Assembly: GCA_001701115.1 (NCBI GenBank)
Contig: DAAJ01000029.1
Span: 1-23,223, forward strand
DNA from: Bacteroidales bacterium GP2
GTDB taxonomy: Bacteria; Bacteroidota; Bacteroidia; Bacteroidales; Muribaculaceae
Length of the DNA: 23,223 bases
Direction: 5' to 3'
Shown: piece after piece, positions 8,191 to 15,636 of the stretch
Layout of the letters: each line of letters starts with the position of its first letter
Position numbering within the stretch: position 1 is the stretch's first letter
The notes under the pieces: generated by a model
Seen by the model: only the letters and a program-made list of their open reading frames with translations
What the model was told of the DNA's origin: nothing
Database searches by the model: none
Program-made: the position numbers and the translations under genes

Positions 8191-8918
8191 TCGCCTTGCG
8201 CTCTGAGGTATGCTTCTACACCGGCAATGTCCTTGCGGTTGTCAACAGAAAGTGATTTGCTGTAGCAGTTGTAGTAGTAGATGGGTACTCCGTTTTCAAT
8301 GAAGCGGAAAGAATCGTTCTCTTCAATTTTTTCAATCGGTCCGCGAGGAGTGTTGTGGTAATAATCGAGCGCTTTGCGGTTGAATGCGCCCACACCCACA
8401 AATTTATGATAAACATAGTCCATGTTTCCTTTGGGGTAAGGGATTGGGCTCCTTGAAATGAAGAGGCACCTGTCATGCGCATCAGTGACGATTTTCAAGT
8501 TGGTGGCATCAACAACTTCAACTGGATTAGTGAAGTCAGTCATGAGATTTGACACATACAACTCGTCTTCCCCAATATGGTCAGGGATACATTTGATAAT
8601 AGCCTCTCTTTTAAGCAAGGGCTCGTCGCCATTCACCATCACATACAAATCAGCATCGATTTTTCCAGAGACCTCCCAAAGGCGTTCTGTAGCAGTGTCG
8701 TGGTCGGGTGAGGTCATGATAACCTTGCCACCGAAACTTTCAACAACGTTTTTAATTTTGTCGCTGTCGGTTGCAACGTACACTTCTTCAAATTCAGGCA
8801 CATCCTTGCAGTGGCTCCATACCCACTGAATCATGGGTTTGCCAAGTATCAATGCGAGGGGTTTCTCAAAAAAGCGAGTGGATTCGGCTCTTGCCGGTAT
8901 AACGCATATAATTTTCAT
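8187..8918 (-). CDS. KdsB-like CMP-sugar synthetase (cytidylyltransferase)
   Basis: The 243-residue protein matches the CMP-Kdo synthetase fold: IPARAESTR at 8-15 with K19-P20-L21 binding CTP, the GKPMIQWV helix, VATDSDKI, GGKVIMTSPDHDTATERL at 63-80, a metal-binding GDEP (D98, E99) and SRSPIPYP at 155-162. It would activate Kdo or a related 3-deoxy-ulosonic acid for transfer by WaaA, encoded two genes upstream. It departs from canonical KdsB: QGDEP is NGDEP (N96), HQSGT is HDTAT, RLPGKPL is RFFEKPL, and the usual VDTPEDL near the end is VDNRKDI. It is therefore a divergent KdsB or a paralogue acting on another sugar. The start lies 6 nt after the acyltransferase stop. Confidence 0.8.
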   Translation of the reverse strand: MKIICVIPARAESTRFFEKPLALILGKPMIQWVWSHCKDVPEFEEVYVATDSDKIKNVVESFGGKVIMTSPDHDTATERLWEVSGKIDADLYVMVNGDEPLLKREAIIKCIPDHIGEDELYVSNLMTDFTNPVEVVDATNLKIVTDAHDRCLFISRSPIPYPKGNMDYVYHKFVGVGAFNRKALDYYHNTPRGPIEKIEENDSFRFIENGVPIYYYNCYSKSLSVDNRKDIAGVEAYLRAQGE

Positions 8919-8924
8919 AATGTA

Positions 8925-9806
8925 TTATTGTTTTTTCTGTTTCCATCTATTGTGCGACCAAAGCCATAAGGCGGGTGCGCGTTTTATTGTCTGTTCAAGC
9001 AGTGAAAGGTATTGTCTGGTTACGGGATACTCCTCCTCTCCGTCGGGAGCGGCTGTGATTTCCTTGTATGTGATAGTGTAGTAGCCTCTGCGGGTCTCGG
9101 CAACATCAGCGTAAACAAAACGCGCATTGGTGTGACGTCCAATCTGCTCGGGTCCTACAGTTACAGCGGTTTCCTGATTAAGGAATTCAAACCAGTGGTC
9201 AATATTGCGTCCGTACGGGCGTTGATCGGCAAGGAATCCCACAATCCACGGTCCTTTTGCGTTCCAACGGAGTATGTCCTTGACCGCGGATTTCTGCGGC
9301 ACCTGGATTACATTGTCCCACCTGCCTCGCATACGGTTGTAAATCTCTCCCCATGCTTTATCATGGAGCGGGCGATATATTTCTCCAAACGGAACATCGC
9401 AGCGGGAGTAGGTTGTGAGATGAGGCACATACTCCCAGTTGGCAATATGCCCCAGAAGAAGCACAACCGGTGTTCCTGACTCAAGGATCGAGTCAACTAT
9501 CTCCGGATTTGTGACAATAAGCCGCTTTGACAATTCTTTGTCAGATATTTTTATGAGTTTGATTGTCTCAGCCATCATGTCACACAGATGCCGGTAATAT
9601 TCTTTCTCGATTTCGCGGATTCTTTCCTCATCATAATCCGGGAAAGAGTTCGCAAGGTTTTTCCGAATCATTTTCCGGCGATACTTGATGACTCTACGCA
9701 ATATGAACCGCACAGGCGCCACCATGGCGTAAAGCATGCCCATAGGCAGCAGTGCCAGACAAGACAGGATGCCGTATATAATATGGAATTTGACCGGATG
9801 CTTCAT
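8925..9806 (-). CDS. LpxL/HtrB-type lipid A acyltransferase
   Basis: This 293-residue protein has one N-terminal membrane helix (about 8-30), then the lysophospholipid-acyltransferase motif HIANWE with catalytic H120 and E125, a basic linker (KYRRKMIRKNL) and the later ADQRPYG block typical of the LpxL/LpxM family. It transfers an acyl chain from acyl-ACP to a hydroxyl group of a lipid A acyl chain at the inner membrane. It overlaps the Kdo transferase gene upstream by 4 nt, and late acylation usually follows Kdo addition. The acyl donor would come from the acpP and fabF products encoded just upstream of this operon. Confidence 0.93.
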   Translation of the reverse strand: MKHPVKFHIIYGILSCLALLPMGMLYAMVAPVRFILRRVIKYRRKMIRKNLANSFPDYDEERIREIEKEYYRHLCDMMAETIKLIKISDKELSKRLIVTNPEIVDSILESGTPVVLLLGHIANWEYVPHLTTYSRCDVPFGEIYRPLHDKAWGEIYNRMRGRWDNVIQVPQKSAVKDILRWNAKGPWIVGFLADQRPYGRNIDHWFEFLNQETAVTVGPEQIGRHTNARFVYADVAETRRGYYTITYKEITAAPDGEEEYPVTRQYLSLLEQTIKRAPALWLWSHNRWKQKKQ

Positions 9807-11074
9807 GATATTATTCCGTAAATGATTTTAGCCGCATCAGCAGCTCCACCCTTTTGCTCCTCACAAAACTCAATCGCTTCCTGGCGAACTTTCGCAAGTG
9901 CATCCGGGGAATCATGCAGACGTTTCCACCAATTGACGATGTCCTGAGGAGTAGTGACTGAGGTGGCGATTCCACGTTCTATCATCCGTCGGGCAATGTT
10001 TTTGCGCTCTATTCTCGGACCGAATGAAATAGGGAGCCCATATACCGCTGGCTCGACAACGCTATGAAGCAATCGGGTAAATCCGCCTCCTATGTATGCC
10101 GCTGATCCATAGCGGTAGATGCGTGCCAGTTCGCCCACATAGTCTATTATAAGAAATCTGGCATCCTTGAAATCACGGGTGTCCTTTACATGAGAATATA
10201 AAACGGCGCTTCCAGGCAACCGGCTTATCAAGCCATTGATGCCCTCATTGTCGATTTCATGCGGTACAACAATTACTTTCAATTCAGGGAATGCTTCTGC
10301 AAGCGCAACAAGCAGATGCATGTCCTCATCATAATGCAAACTTCCAGCCACAAGCACATCACCGGAATTGCCGCAGAATTCTTCTATTACAGGATTTGAA
10401 TATTTTTCATTCTTTACAGCAAGCGCGTTGTCAAAGAGCGGGTCGCCGAGCAATCGCACATCATCGCATCCCACCGCTGTAAGATTATCCTTTGATTCTT
10501 TATCATGCACAGCGATTGTGTCAAACATCCGTGCCATAATTTTCTTGAAACGGGAAGATACCGAATTAGGATTCTGTGGGCGGAAATGTGCAGAGTACAA
10601 TAGGGTAGGGATTGCTCTTTTTTTGAGAATGTGCAGATAGTTGGGCCAAAATTCTGAAACAAGGAAGATTGCGATGTCGGGTTTTACGCAATCGATGAAG
10701 CGGCAGACATTTCGTGGTATGTCAAGCGGCAGCGGTAGAACGCAATCAGCATATGATTTGTCAACAGGAAGTTTTGCAATTGCTTCTACTCCGGTTGGTG
10801 AGAAGAATGTGAGAACCGTCGTCACTCCATAAAGCCTTTTAAGTTCTTTCATCACCGGGCGTGCAATCTGGTATTCTCCCATAGAGGAGGCGTGGAACCA
10901 TGCGGTTTTATGCGCCTCGCCTCCATTTTTAATGTCAGCGAGGGTTTCAGCCTGCATCTTTACAAATTTTGCGAGTTTGCCTCTTTTTGCCGAGGGGAAT
11001 ACGGCTGAAGCCGCTTTCAGTGTGGTAAAAGTGGTTTTCAGCGCTATATTATAGATGGCGAGGGGCAGTGACAT
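9803..11074 (-). CDS. waaA: Kdo transferase
   Basis: This 3-deoxy-D-manno-octulosonic acid transferase (GT30) transfers Kdo from CMP-Kdo to lipid IVA at the inner membrane. Family marks include the N-terminal hydrophobic start MSLPLAIYNIALK, the WFHASSMGE motif with catalytic E67, a TVLTFFSPTG segment, FLVSEFWPN, and the C-terminal YIGGGF followed by PISFGP. An upstream in-frame ATG at 11116 would add 14 residues, but the -7 box at 11123-11130 puts the transcript start at about that position. ATG 11074 fits family N-termini better and gives 423 residues. It is the first gene of the LPS operon, so this promoter probably drives all seven genes. Confidence 0.94.
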   Translation of the reverse strand: MSLPLAIYNIALKTTFTTLKAASAVFPSAKRGKLAKFVKMQAETLADIKNGGEAHKTAWFHASSMGEYQIARPVMKELKRLYGVTTVLTFFSPTGVEAIAKLPVDKSYADCVLPLPLDIPRNVCRFIDCVKPDIAIFLVSEFWPNYLHILKKRAIPTLLYSAHFRPQNPNSVSSRFKKIMARMFDTIAVHDKESKDNLTAVGCDDVRLLGDPLFDNALAVKNEKYSNPVIEEFCGNSGDVLVAGSLHYDEDMHLLVALAEAFPELKVIVVPHEIDNEGINGLISRLPGSAVLYSHVKDTRDFKDARFLIIDYVGELARIYRYGSAAYIGGGFTRLLHSVVEPAVYGLPISFGPRIERKNIARRMIERGIATSVTTPQDIVNWWKRLHDSPDALAKVRQEAIEFCEEQKGGAADAAKIIYGIIS

Positions 11075-11122
11075 ATTTACAGGTGAATGCCGGGAAATAT
11101 CTGAACCCGCAGACACTCATTG

Positions 11123-11153
11123 CAAAATTATAGAAGTTCGGCAAAGTAGCCAA
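11123..11153 (-). promoter_or_regulatory. Consensus promoter of the waaA LPS operon
   Basis: On the minus strand TTG (11153-11151) is followed after exactly 20 nt by TAATTTTG (11130-11123), matching the Bacteroidota -33/-7 pattern. The start of transcription should be near 11117, giving a leader of roughly 43 nt to the preferred waaA ATG. Confidence 0.7.
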
Positions 11154-11182
11154 GTTATTATCTCTAAAAAGCGAGGAGATGC

Positions 11183-11222
11183 AAAAACGCGGGTGCGTCA
11201 AAAGGATTCTGACACACCCGCG
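11183..11222 (-). terminator. Intrinsic terminator after fabF
   Basis: Minus-strand arms at 11222-11210 and 11200-11188 form a 13-bp stem with a single G-U pair, closing a 9-nt loop, and are followed by TTTTT (11187-11183). It lies 28 nt after the fabF stop and separates acpP-fabF transcription from the waaA promoter. Confidence 0.88.
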
Positions 11223-11250
11223 ATATTAGGTAGTTTATTAAAAATCGGGG

Positions 11251-12516
11251 TTATTCTTCGTACTTCTTCACAATTACGGTAGCATTGTGACCGCCAAAGC
11301 CGAAAGCGTTGCTGAGGGCAGCCCTTACGTCGCGTTTCTGTGCTTTATTGAAAGTGAAGTTGAGCGAATAGTCGATATTTTCATCCTCATCTCCCTCTTC
11401 ATGGTTGATGGTGGGGGGGATGATTCCTTCCTCAATGGCTTTAACGCTGAAGAGCGCTTCCATAGCTCCGGTAGCACCGAGGAGGTGTCCGGTCATGGAT
11501 TTTGTAGAACTGATGTTGAGCTTGTAAGCAGCGTCACCAAAGAGTTCCACAATAGCCTTGATTTCGCTTACATCACCAACAGGTGTAGATGTACCGTGAA
11601 CATTGATGTAGTCAATATCTTCCGGTTTCATTCCTGCGTCATCGAGAGCAGCCTTCATGGAAAGCTTAGCTCCGAGTCCTTCGGGATGTGTAGCGGTAAG
11701 GTGGTATGCGTCAGCACTCATTCCTCCGCCGGCAACCTCAGCATAAATCTTGGCGCCTCTTGCTTTAGCGTGTTCGAGTTCTTCAAGAATCAGGATAGCG
11801 CTTCCTTCTCCCATAACGAATCCGTCACGGCTCTTGCTGAATGGGCGAGATGCTGTTTCAGGGCTGTCGTTTCTGGTAGAAAGCGCATGCATAGAGTTGA
11901 AGCCTCCGACACCAGCGGGATAGATAGCGGCTTCTGCACCTCCGGTTATAAACGCATCAGCTTTACCGAGGCGAATAAGGTTGAACGCATCGATAATAGC
12001 GTTGTTTGAAGACGCACAAGCGGAAACCACTCCGTAGTTAGGTCCGTGGTAGCCATATTCCATAGAGATGTGCCCGCTTGCGATGTCGGCAATCATCTTA
12101 GGAATGAAGAAGGGGTTGTATTTGGGGCCATTTGCCTCGTTAAGGGCATAGTAGCCGGCTTCCTCCTCAAAAGTGTGCAGTCCGCCAATGCCGGCTGCAA
12201 CAATCACGCCCACTCTGTCGCGGTCGAGGTTGGGTGCCTCCTCCAGCTTGCTGTCCTGCACTGCCTGTCTTGCAGCAACAAGCGCATACTGAGCGTAAAG
12301 GTCAAGCTGACGCAGCTTCTTGCGGTCAATGTGGTCAGCGGCATTAAAGCCTTTCACTTCGCAAGCGAACTGAGTCTTGAACTTTGAGGCGTCAAAATGT
12401 GTGATAGGTCCGGCTCCGCTCTTGCCTTCCACAGCCGCAGCCCAAGTATCGGGCACATCGTTGCCGAGGGGTGTAATGGCGCCGAGTCCGGTCACTACTA
12501 CTCTCTTTAATTCCAT
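11251..12516 (-). CDS. fabF: 3-oxoacyl-[ACP] synthase II
   Basis: This 421-residue condensing enzyme elongates acyl-ACP with malonyl-ACP in type II fatty acid synthesis in the cytosol. The thiolase-fold catalytic triad is clear: C167 in VVSACASSNNA, H307 in NVHGTSTPVGD and H344 in KSMTGHLLGA, with K339 also conserved. The N-terminus RVVVTGLGAITPLG and the C-terminal SNAFGFGGHNA are typical. The length equals the family norm. It lies downstream of acpP on the same strand, 94 nt apart, with a stem-loop in the gap, and ends before a strong terminator. FabF supplies long acyl chains for phospholipids and lipid A. Confidence 0.97.
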   Translation of the reverse strand: MELKRVVVTGLGAITPLGNDVPDTWAAAVEGKSGAGPITHFDASKFKTQFACEVKGFNAADHIDRKKLRQLDLYAQYALVAARQAVQDSKLEEAPNLDRDRVGVIVAAGIGGLHTFEEEAGYYALNEANGPKYNPFFIPKMIADIASGHISMEYGYHGPNYGVVSACASSNNAIIDAFNLIRLGKADAFITGGAEAAIYPAGVGGFNSMHALSTRNDSPETASRPFSKSRDGFVMGEGSAILILEELEHAKARGAKIYAEVAGGGMSADAYHLTATHPEGLGAKLSMKAALDDAGMKPEDIDYINVHGTSTPVGDVSEIKAIVELFGDAAYKLNISSTKSMTGHLLGATGAMEALFSVKAIEEGIIPPTINHEEGDEDENIDYSLNFTFNKAQKRDVRAALSNAFGFGGHNATVIVKKYEE

Positions 12517-12561
12517 TCTGTTGTGTAGGGTGAATAAAATTTGTGGTAAAAATCACAGGAA

Positions 12562-12596
12562 GCCGACATGCCGGCTTTTTCAGCCGGAATGCCGGT
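12562..12596 (-). promoter_or_regulatory. Stem-loop between acpP and fabF
   Basis: Minus-strand ACCGGCATTCCGGCT (12596-12582) pairs with AGCCGGCATGTCGGC (12576-12562) around a GAAAA loop, with one G-U pair, one internal mismatch and one end mismatch. No T-run follows directly. It could be a processing or partial-attenuation site giving more acpP than fabF mRNA, which is inference. Confidence 0.5.
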
Positions 12597-12610
12597 AGAG
12601 GGTGCGGTAA

Positions 12611-12850
12611 TTATTTCTTAGCTTCTTCGATGAATGCGATAGCGTCACCTACAGTAGCAATTTTCTGTGCCTGTTCGTCGGGGATGGTGATGCCGAATTC
12701 TTTTTCGAATTCCATGATGAGTTCAACAGTGTCAAGGCTGTCAGCACCAAGATCCTGAGTGAAGTTAGCTGTTTCTTTTACTTCGTTTTCATCTACGCCA
12801 AGCTTGTCTACGATGATTGCTTTTACGCGATTTGCTGTTTCTTGTGACAT
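12611..12850 (-). CDS. acpP: Acyl carrier protein
   Basis: This 79-residue acidic four-helix carrier protein has the phosphopantetheine attachment site GADSLD, with S38 as the modified serine, followed by the VELIMEFEKEFGITIPDE helix that docks partner enzymes. It carries growing acyl chains for fatty acid and lipid A synthesis. The start is ATG 12850 (MSQETANRVKAIIVDKLG). An in-frame ATG at 12892 would add a basic, non-homologous 14-residue extension lying on top of the promoter box, so it is rejected. It is the first gene of the acpP-fabF unit. Confidence 0.98.
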   Translation of the reverse strand: MSQETANRVKAIIVDKLGVDENEVKETANFTQDLGADSLDTVELIMEFEKEFGITIPDEQAQKIATVGDAIAFIEEAKK

Positions 12851-12889
12851 GATTTTGCTTTTTAAATTATTAAATTCAATTTTGCGGTG

Positions 12890-12897
12890 CAAAGTAA
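12890..12897 (-). promoter_or_regulatory. Probable -7 box of acpP
   Basis: Minus-strand TTACTTTG, one change from TAnnTTTG, followed by C, lies 39 nt upstream of the acpP ATG. The region 20 nt further upstream is T-rich (TTTT) rather than a true TTTG. The predicted transcript start near 12883 leaves a 33-nt A-rich leader, normal for Bacteroidota. Confidence 0.5.
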
Positions 12898-12938
12898 GCG
12901 ATTTTCCTTTGATTTTAAAAACTTTTGGCTTATAAAGA

Positions 12939-12946
12939 TAGCTTTG
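12939..12946 (+). promoter_or_regulatory. Possible -7 box for the DUF3298 lipoprotein
   Basis: Plus-strand TAGCTTTG fits TAnnTTTG. No TTTG is placed 20 nt upstream (the nearest copies are 11 and 27 nt away), so support is partial. It would give a leader of about 140 nt containing the hairpin at 13010-13044. Confidence 0.3.
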
Positions 12947-13009
12947 ATGCGTTTTTTTGTGATTTTACAGGCACTTTCAGTTAAAATATGACGTTTCAAG
13001 CGAACAATC

Positions 13010-13044
13010 CCGGCATCCAGGTGTCTTATTATTTAAGGTGCCGG
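13010..13044 (+). promoter_or_regulatory. Leader hairpin upstream of the DUF3298 lipoprotein
   Basis: CCGGCATCC (13010-13018) can pair with GGTGCCGG (13037-13044) with one bulged T, closing an A/T-rich loop of about 18 nt. No T-run follows. Function unknown; the nearest gene starts 49 nt downstream. Confidence 0.3.
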
Positions 13045-13092
13045 CATTGCCTGCACGCTGACTGATGATACAATCAACCAATAAAACCATAA

Positions 13093-13941
13093 ATGAAACG
13101 TAACACCTTATTTAATATAGCCATTGCTTCGGCAGCCGGAGTGGCTATTATTGCAGCGGGCTGCGCCCGTAGTTCAGAGAGTGCAAAAAATAGTGGAAAA
13201 TCTGATGTGAAATCAACTGCACTTCAAAGCGAGCTCCTGAGCGTGAGCGCTACCTATCCGGGTTACAACGGGCAGGATTCATGCGCGCTAACACTAAGCG
13301 TCGATATTGATTATCCCACACAAATAGGTTCTGCCGACATAGCCCCTCTACAGACTGCAATAAAGGATGTGGTGTTTGATGACCTGTCTCCGCGCTCAAT
13401 CGAACAGCTGATGGACAGTTTTGTAACGGCAACAGACTCCTACGAGCTGAATATTGACCCTAAGAATTCCGGGATGCCGAAAGATCTTAGCCCGCTGTAT
13501 TCTTACGAACGTACAATATCGCTGCAACGCACGTCAATAGATGCAAAAATGGTCACCTATCGTCTGACAGATGACCAATATCTCGGTGGCGCCCATTCAA
13601 TGACTTACACCCGCTCATTCACATACGCTATAGCTGAGAAAGAGATGCTCGGACTTGAAAACCTGTTTGTCCCTGATTCCATGGATATAGTGTTTGCAGC
13701 TGTCAATGAGTCTCTTGCCGCACAGTTCGGAGTGGCGAAAGGTGAACTCCAACAAGCCGGCTTTTTCCAGAATGCTGTAGGCGTGCCTAATATTCTCAGC
13801 ATCGAAAACGGGGCAATCGTGTTCCACTACAATCCTTACGACATAGCGCCTTACTCAATGGGTGAGATAAACGCATACGTCTATCCCATAACAGTAGAAT
13901 CGGCTCTCACTCCGATGGCTAAAAAGCTCCTGATGGAGTAA
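13093..13941 (+). CDS. DUF3298/DUF4163-type lipoprotein (RsiV-like fold)
   Basis: This 282-residue exported lipoprotein has a signal peptide with a basic start and hydrophobic core (7-22), then lipobox IAAGC with C24 as the lipidated residue. The mature part fits the DUF4163 and DUF3298 pair: a beta-rich N-terminal half, GGAHSMTYTRSFTYA (165-179), GLENLFVPD (188-196), and the C-terminal HYNPYDIAPYSMGEINAYVYP signature (245-265). Related folds occur in the anti-sigma factor RsiV, which binds lysozyme, but no sigma factor or transmembrane anchor is present here, so a role in lysozyme sensing or binding is only a suggestion. It is monocistronic and converges on gltX with 16 nt between stops. Confidence 0.85.
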   Translation: MKRNTLFNIAIASAAGVAIIAAGCARSSESAKNSGKSDVKSTALQSELLSVSATYPGYNGQDSCALTLSVDIDYPTQIGSADIAPLQTAIKDVVFDDLSPRSIEQLMDSFVTATDSYELNIDPKNSGMPKDLSPLYSYERTISLQRTSIDAKMVTYRLTDDQYLGGAHSMTYTRSFTYAIAEKEMLGLENLFVPDSMDIVFAAVNESLAAQFGVAKGELQQAGFFQNAVGVPNILSIENGAIVFHYNPYDIAPYSMGEINAYVYPITVESALTPMAKKLLME

Positions 13942-13957
13942 GAACCGGTTCGGTAAA

Positions 13958-15499
13958 TCAGGCTTCTGCGGGCTTTATGCCGCGGATGCCTTTTTCTATG
14001 CGCGCTATGGTTTCTTCCGGACCCATCAGCTCAGTGATGTCGAACATGTGCGGACCTTTGCATTCGCCAACCACTGTGAGACGGAACGCGTTCATGACAT
14101 TGCCAAGGTGGTAGCCTTTGCTGCTAATCCAATCAAGAATAGCCTTTTCAGCATCCGCGCTTTTCCATGACGGGAGGGCGCAGAGCTGTTGTATAAGTTC
14201 CTCCATTATAGTGGGCATTTCGGCACTCCAGCGTTTTTTTACCGCTTTCGGGTCGTAGCTTTCAGGCGCGCGGAAGAAGAATGCGGCATTGTCCCACAGG
14301 TCGCTCACAAAATTGATGCGTCCTTTCACAAGCCCTACTGCTGTGGCTATATATTCATCGCTGAAATCATCGGGATTGACTCCATGAGCCTTCAACACGG
14401 GCTTGAACAACTCGGCAAGTTCCATGTCAGGCTTTTCCTGGAGATATTTGTGGTTGAACCATTTCCCTTTTTCAAAATCAAATTTGGCGCCGCTCTTAGA
14501 GCAATGGTCAAACGAGAACTTGGATATAAGTTCATCGATGCCCATAATCTCCTTGTCATCTCCGGGATTCCATCCGAGCAGCGCGAGGAAGTTGATGACA
14601 GCTTCAGGGAGATATCCGCTCTCGCGGTATCCTGCGGAAATAGCTCCGCTCTTGGGGTCATGCCATTCGAGCGGGAAAACCGGGAAACCAAGGCGGTCGC
14701 CGTCGCGCTTGCTTAACTTGCCTTTGCCGTCCGGCTTAAGGAGCAGGGGCAGATGTACAAATTCAGGTGCGGTATCGCTCCAGCCAAATGCCTCGTACAG
14801 CAGCACATGGAGCGGTGCGGAGGGGAGCCATTCCTCACCACGGATAACATGGGTGATGCCCATGAGGTGGTCATCGACAATATTTGCAAGGTGATAGGTG
14901 GGGAGCATGTCAGCGCTCTTGTAAAGCACCTTGTCATCAAGCACTGATGAATTGACGGTGACTGTGCCACGGATGAGATCGTGCACGTGCACCGGCATGT
15001 CCGGTTCAACTTTGAAACGAACCACATAGGGCGTTCCCGCATCAAGCAGTTCTTTTGTTTTCTCTTCACCTAAAGAGAGTGAATTGCGCATTGACATGCG
15101 TGTCGATGCATCATATTGGAAGTTAGGTATGTTTGCCCTTGCCTCTTCAAGCTCGGCGGGGGTGTCGAATGCAATATATGCTTTGCCGGCATCAAGCAGC
15201 TTTTTCACATATTCAGCATAGATGCCGCGGCGCTCGCTCTGCCTGTAGGGACCGTTGGGTCCGCCTTCGCGCACTCCTTCATCAAACTTGATACCGAGCC
15301 ATGCGAGCGCCTCATTGATATAATCTTCAGCTCCGGGGACAAATCTCTGGGAGTCGGTGTCCTCAATGCGGAGAATCATTTCGCCATCGTTCTGGCGGGC
15401 AAACAAGTAATTGAACAGGGCGGTGCGGACTCCGCCGATATGGAGCGGTCCCGTTGGGGACGGCGCGAATCTAACTCTAACTTTGCGTTGCTGTGTCAT
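13958..15499 (-). CDS. gltX: Glutamyl-tRNA synthetase
   Basis: This 513-residue class I aminoacyl-tRNA synthetase charges tRNA-Glu with glutamate. The ATP-binding HIGH-type motif is HIGG at 20-23 within FAPSPTGPLHIGG, and the second signature is KLSKR at 261-265. The LRIEDTD segment, conserved in GluRS, sits between them, and a helical anticodon-binding region follows. The length is typical of Bacteroidota GluRS. It is transcribed alone from a consensus promoter just upstream (15527-15557). Its stop lies 16 nt from the convergent lipoprotein gene. Confidence 0.98.
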   Translation of the reverse strand: MTQQRKVRVRFAPSPTGPLHIGGVRTALFNYLFARQNDGEMILRIEDTDSQRFVPGAEDYINEALAWLGIKFDEGVREGGPNGPYRQSERRGIYAEYVKKLLDAGKAYIAFDTPAELEEARANIPNFQYDASTRMSMRNSLSLGEEKTKELLDAGTPYVVRFKVEPDMPVHVHDLIRGTVTVNSSVLDDKVLYKSADMLPTYHLANIVDDHLMGITHVIRGEEWLPSAPLHVLLYEAFGWSDTAPEFVHLPLLLKPDGKGKLSKRDGDRLGFPVFPLEWHDPKSGAISAGYRESGYLPEAVINFLALLGWNPGDDKEIMGIDELISKFSFDHCSKSGAKFDFEKGKWFNHKYLQEKPDMELAELFKPVLKAHGVNPDDFSDEYIATAVGLVKGRINFVSDLWDNAAFFFRAPESYDPKAVKKRWSAEMPTIMEELIQQLCALPSWKSADAEKAILDWISSKGYHLGNVMNAFRLTVVGECKGPHMFDITELMGPEETIARIEKGIRGIKPAEA

Positions 15500-15526
15500 T
15501 ACGTTGACTTTGATAGGTTAATGGTG

Positions 15527-15557
15527 CAAAAGTACGCACTTTTCAGGGAATAATCAA
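15527..15557 (-). promoter_or_regulatory. Consensus promoter of gltX
   Basis: Minus-strand TTG (15557-15555) is followed after exactly 20 nt by TACTTTTG (15534-15527). Transcription should start near 15520, about 20 nt before the ATG at 15499. Confidence 0.75.
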
Positions 15558-15566
15558 CTGCGGGAT

Positions 15567-15606
15567 AAAAAAGAGCGAAACCCGCCGGATAGTTCCGGCA
15601 GGCTCC
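15567..15606 (-). terminator. Intrinsic terminator after the ROK kinase
   Basis: Minus-strand CCTGCCGGA (15602-15594) pairs with TCCGGCGGG (15589-15581) around a 4-nt loop, with one G-U pair. Outer GAG/CTC bases can extend the stem across a TTTC bulge, and TTTTTT follows (15572-15567). It ends ROK transcription just before the gltX promoter. Confidence 0.8.
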
Positions 15607-15636
15607 ACGGACATATTAATAATTAATAAACTCTTT

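Noticed and set aside
11413..11419. Seven-G run inside fabF as a phase-variation tract
   Set aside because: fabF is a core fatty acid gene, so switching it off is unlikely; the run is short.
11287..12009. Open frame antisense to fabF (240 codons)
   Set aside because: Lies wholly within fabF, which has full catalytic residues; the antisense product is not protein-like.
12851..12892. Longer acyl carrier protein start
   Set aside because: The extra 14 residues are not ACP-like and the ATG overlaps the probable promoter box.
13942..13951. Palindrome GAACCGGTTC between convergent stops
   Set aside because: Too short to call an operator or terminator; no T-run and no nearby start.
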